A stretch of DNA of 64,000 bases, from assembly GCA_937930635.1 (NCBI GenBank), contig CALHCF010000015.1, positions 62,001 to 126,000 of the forward strand, given 5' to 3'. The first letter of the stretch is position 1; each line of letters starts with the position of its first letter. A program made the translations under genes and the position numbers. The stretch is from an uncultured Rhizobiaceae group bacterium. GTDB lineage: Bacteria; Pseudomonadota; Alphaproteobacteria; Rhizobiales; Rhizobiaceae. Below, piece by piece: positions 63,417 through 64,000 of the stretch. The notes under the pieces were generated by a model. The model made no database searches. It worked only from the letters and a program-made list of their open reading frames with translations, and was not told where the DNA came from.

Positions 63417-64000
63417 TTATCGGGGGTACCAGTAAAGTGCGTCCGGTTTGCCGCGTGGAATTTGCACAAACTTGTTGGCAAAAACACGATAGGCATGGCT
63501 CCAGTCGCCATCGGGCCATTGCACGCGGATGGTGGCCCGTTCAGCGACACCAAGGCCAAAATGGATGAAGCCGGTTTGACCTGAAGCGTGGCCGCCGCCA
63601 ATCTGCACCATGCGCGATTGGGTTAGATTCCCGGTCTTTACCGTGATCTTCGCGCCGACCGCACTTCGGTTGACCTTTCCGTTGTTGAGTTCGATCGCAA
63701 GCCAGTTCCCCATGGGGCGGTGTCCCCAGGATGTCTTCACACCAAGATTGCGAAACAGACTGACATTGCTCTTGCGGTTAACAACAAGAAGATCAAGCAT
63801 ACCGTCTGCATTGAAATCCGTGACCACGGCCCCGCGTCCGCGCCTATTCAGCGCGATGCCGGCTTCCTTGCCCTTCTCGTGGAACTTCCCATCAAAGCCT
63901 CCCATCAGCAGGTTATCAGGATCAAAGGCCGCAAAGTCAGGCATGGATTCGACGTTTCCCTTGGCGATGAAGAGGTCGAGCCGCGTATCGTTATTGATGT
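63417..64000 (-). CDS. ASPIC/UnbV (FG-GAP, CRTAC1-like) protein, C-terminal part
   Basis: The 3' end of a gene that runs out of the window on the minus strand; 194 residues are visible. The part shows an FG-GAP/VCBS-like repeat (VTDFNADGMLDLLVVNRKSN), preceded by NNDTRLDLFIAKGNVES, and then the ASPIC/UnbV domain with GNWLAIELNNGKVNRSAVGA and GGGHASGQTGFIHFGLG. Such proteins are secreted beta-propellers with calcium-binding DxNxDG loops; function is uncertain. It is convergent with the VWA gene, 11 bp apart. Confidence 0.85.
   Translation of the reverse strand, partial: INNDTRLDLFIAKGNVESMPDFAAFDPDNLLMGGFDGKFHEKGKEAGIALNRRGRGAVVTDFNADGMLDLLVVNRKSNVSLFRNLGVKTSWGHRPMGNWLAIELNNGKVNRSAVGAKITVKTGNLTQSRMVQIGGGHASGQTGFIHFGLGVAERATIRVQWPDGDWSHAYRVFANKFVQIPRGKPDALYWYPR

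Noticed and set aside
1-64000. tRNA genes as island attachment sites
   Set aside because: No tRNA-like cloverleaf was recognised at either island boundary, and no integrase gene is present; manual inspection could miss a partial tRNA end.

Overview
The window looks like a chromosomal segment of an alphaproteobacterium of the Hyphomicrobiales (Rhizobiales) type. The pointers are a fabA-fabB-fabI cluster, a def-fmt-truA block divergent from rmuC, the order glk / MsbA-type ABC exporter / dapB / gpmA, a coaBC-ubiB-ubiE block, cmk-rpsA, and a SAM-II riboswitch ahead of metA. The species cannot be named from the sequence. Sulfated-glycan genes and an RTX protease would suit a marine or host-surface lifestyle, but that is inference.

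Positions 1-30760 are mostly conserved housekeeping DNA: unsaturated fatty acid synthesis and enoyl reduction (162-2910); a minus-strand run with a retropepsin-like protease, an SDR, nucleoside salvage (upp, add, deoB) and translation genes (truA, fmt, def); rmuC and a CAP-domain lipoprotein; a BMP-type nucleoside-binding protein; glucokinase, ABC exporter, dapB, gpmA, VOC and VWA proteins; coaBC-ubiB-ubiE; a Tat-exported PhoX phosphatase behind a probable Pho box; cmk-rpsA; a class III cyclase/TPR protein; and a MoxR-type AAA ATPase.

Positions about 30900-61110 form an accessory region. After an animal-type haem peroxidase and a gene-poor junction comes a glycan locus (33264-53211). It encodes a complete fructose-6-phosphate/mannose to GDP-L-fucose route: a GDP-mannose pyrophosphorylase fused to an AGE-family isomerase, a phosphohexomutase, Gmd and Fcl. 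It also has a second Gmd-like SDR, a sugar C-methyltransferase, a GT9-like and two GT2 enzymes (one a 1166-residue GT2/coiled-coil/FkbM fusion), a Wzm/Wzt exporter pair and two paralogous sulfotransferases, one near each end. Beyond it lie a 1268-residue RTX kexin-like protease, a small lipoprotein, a Tat-exported sulfatase-like protein with an atypical active-site motif, and an FkbM-like protein. A 20-bp near-identical direct repeat occurs at both ends (33077 and 61091), a decayed transposase abuts the right copy, and an IS3 orfA remnant sits mid-cluster.

Positions 61157-64000 return to core genes: SAM-II riboswitch with terminator, metA (predicted acetyl-CoA type from Glu111), the CoxE-like VWA protein, and the end of an ASPIC/UnbV repeat protein. 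MoxR (29918-30760) and CoxE-like VWA (62221-63405) are normally neighbours, so the roughly 31 kb between them was probably inserted or built up there. The most coherent reading is a mobile or accessory locus for a sulfated, fucose- and branched-sugar-containing surface polysaccharide exported by an ABC transporter. No tRNA, rRNA or CRISPR array was recognised.
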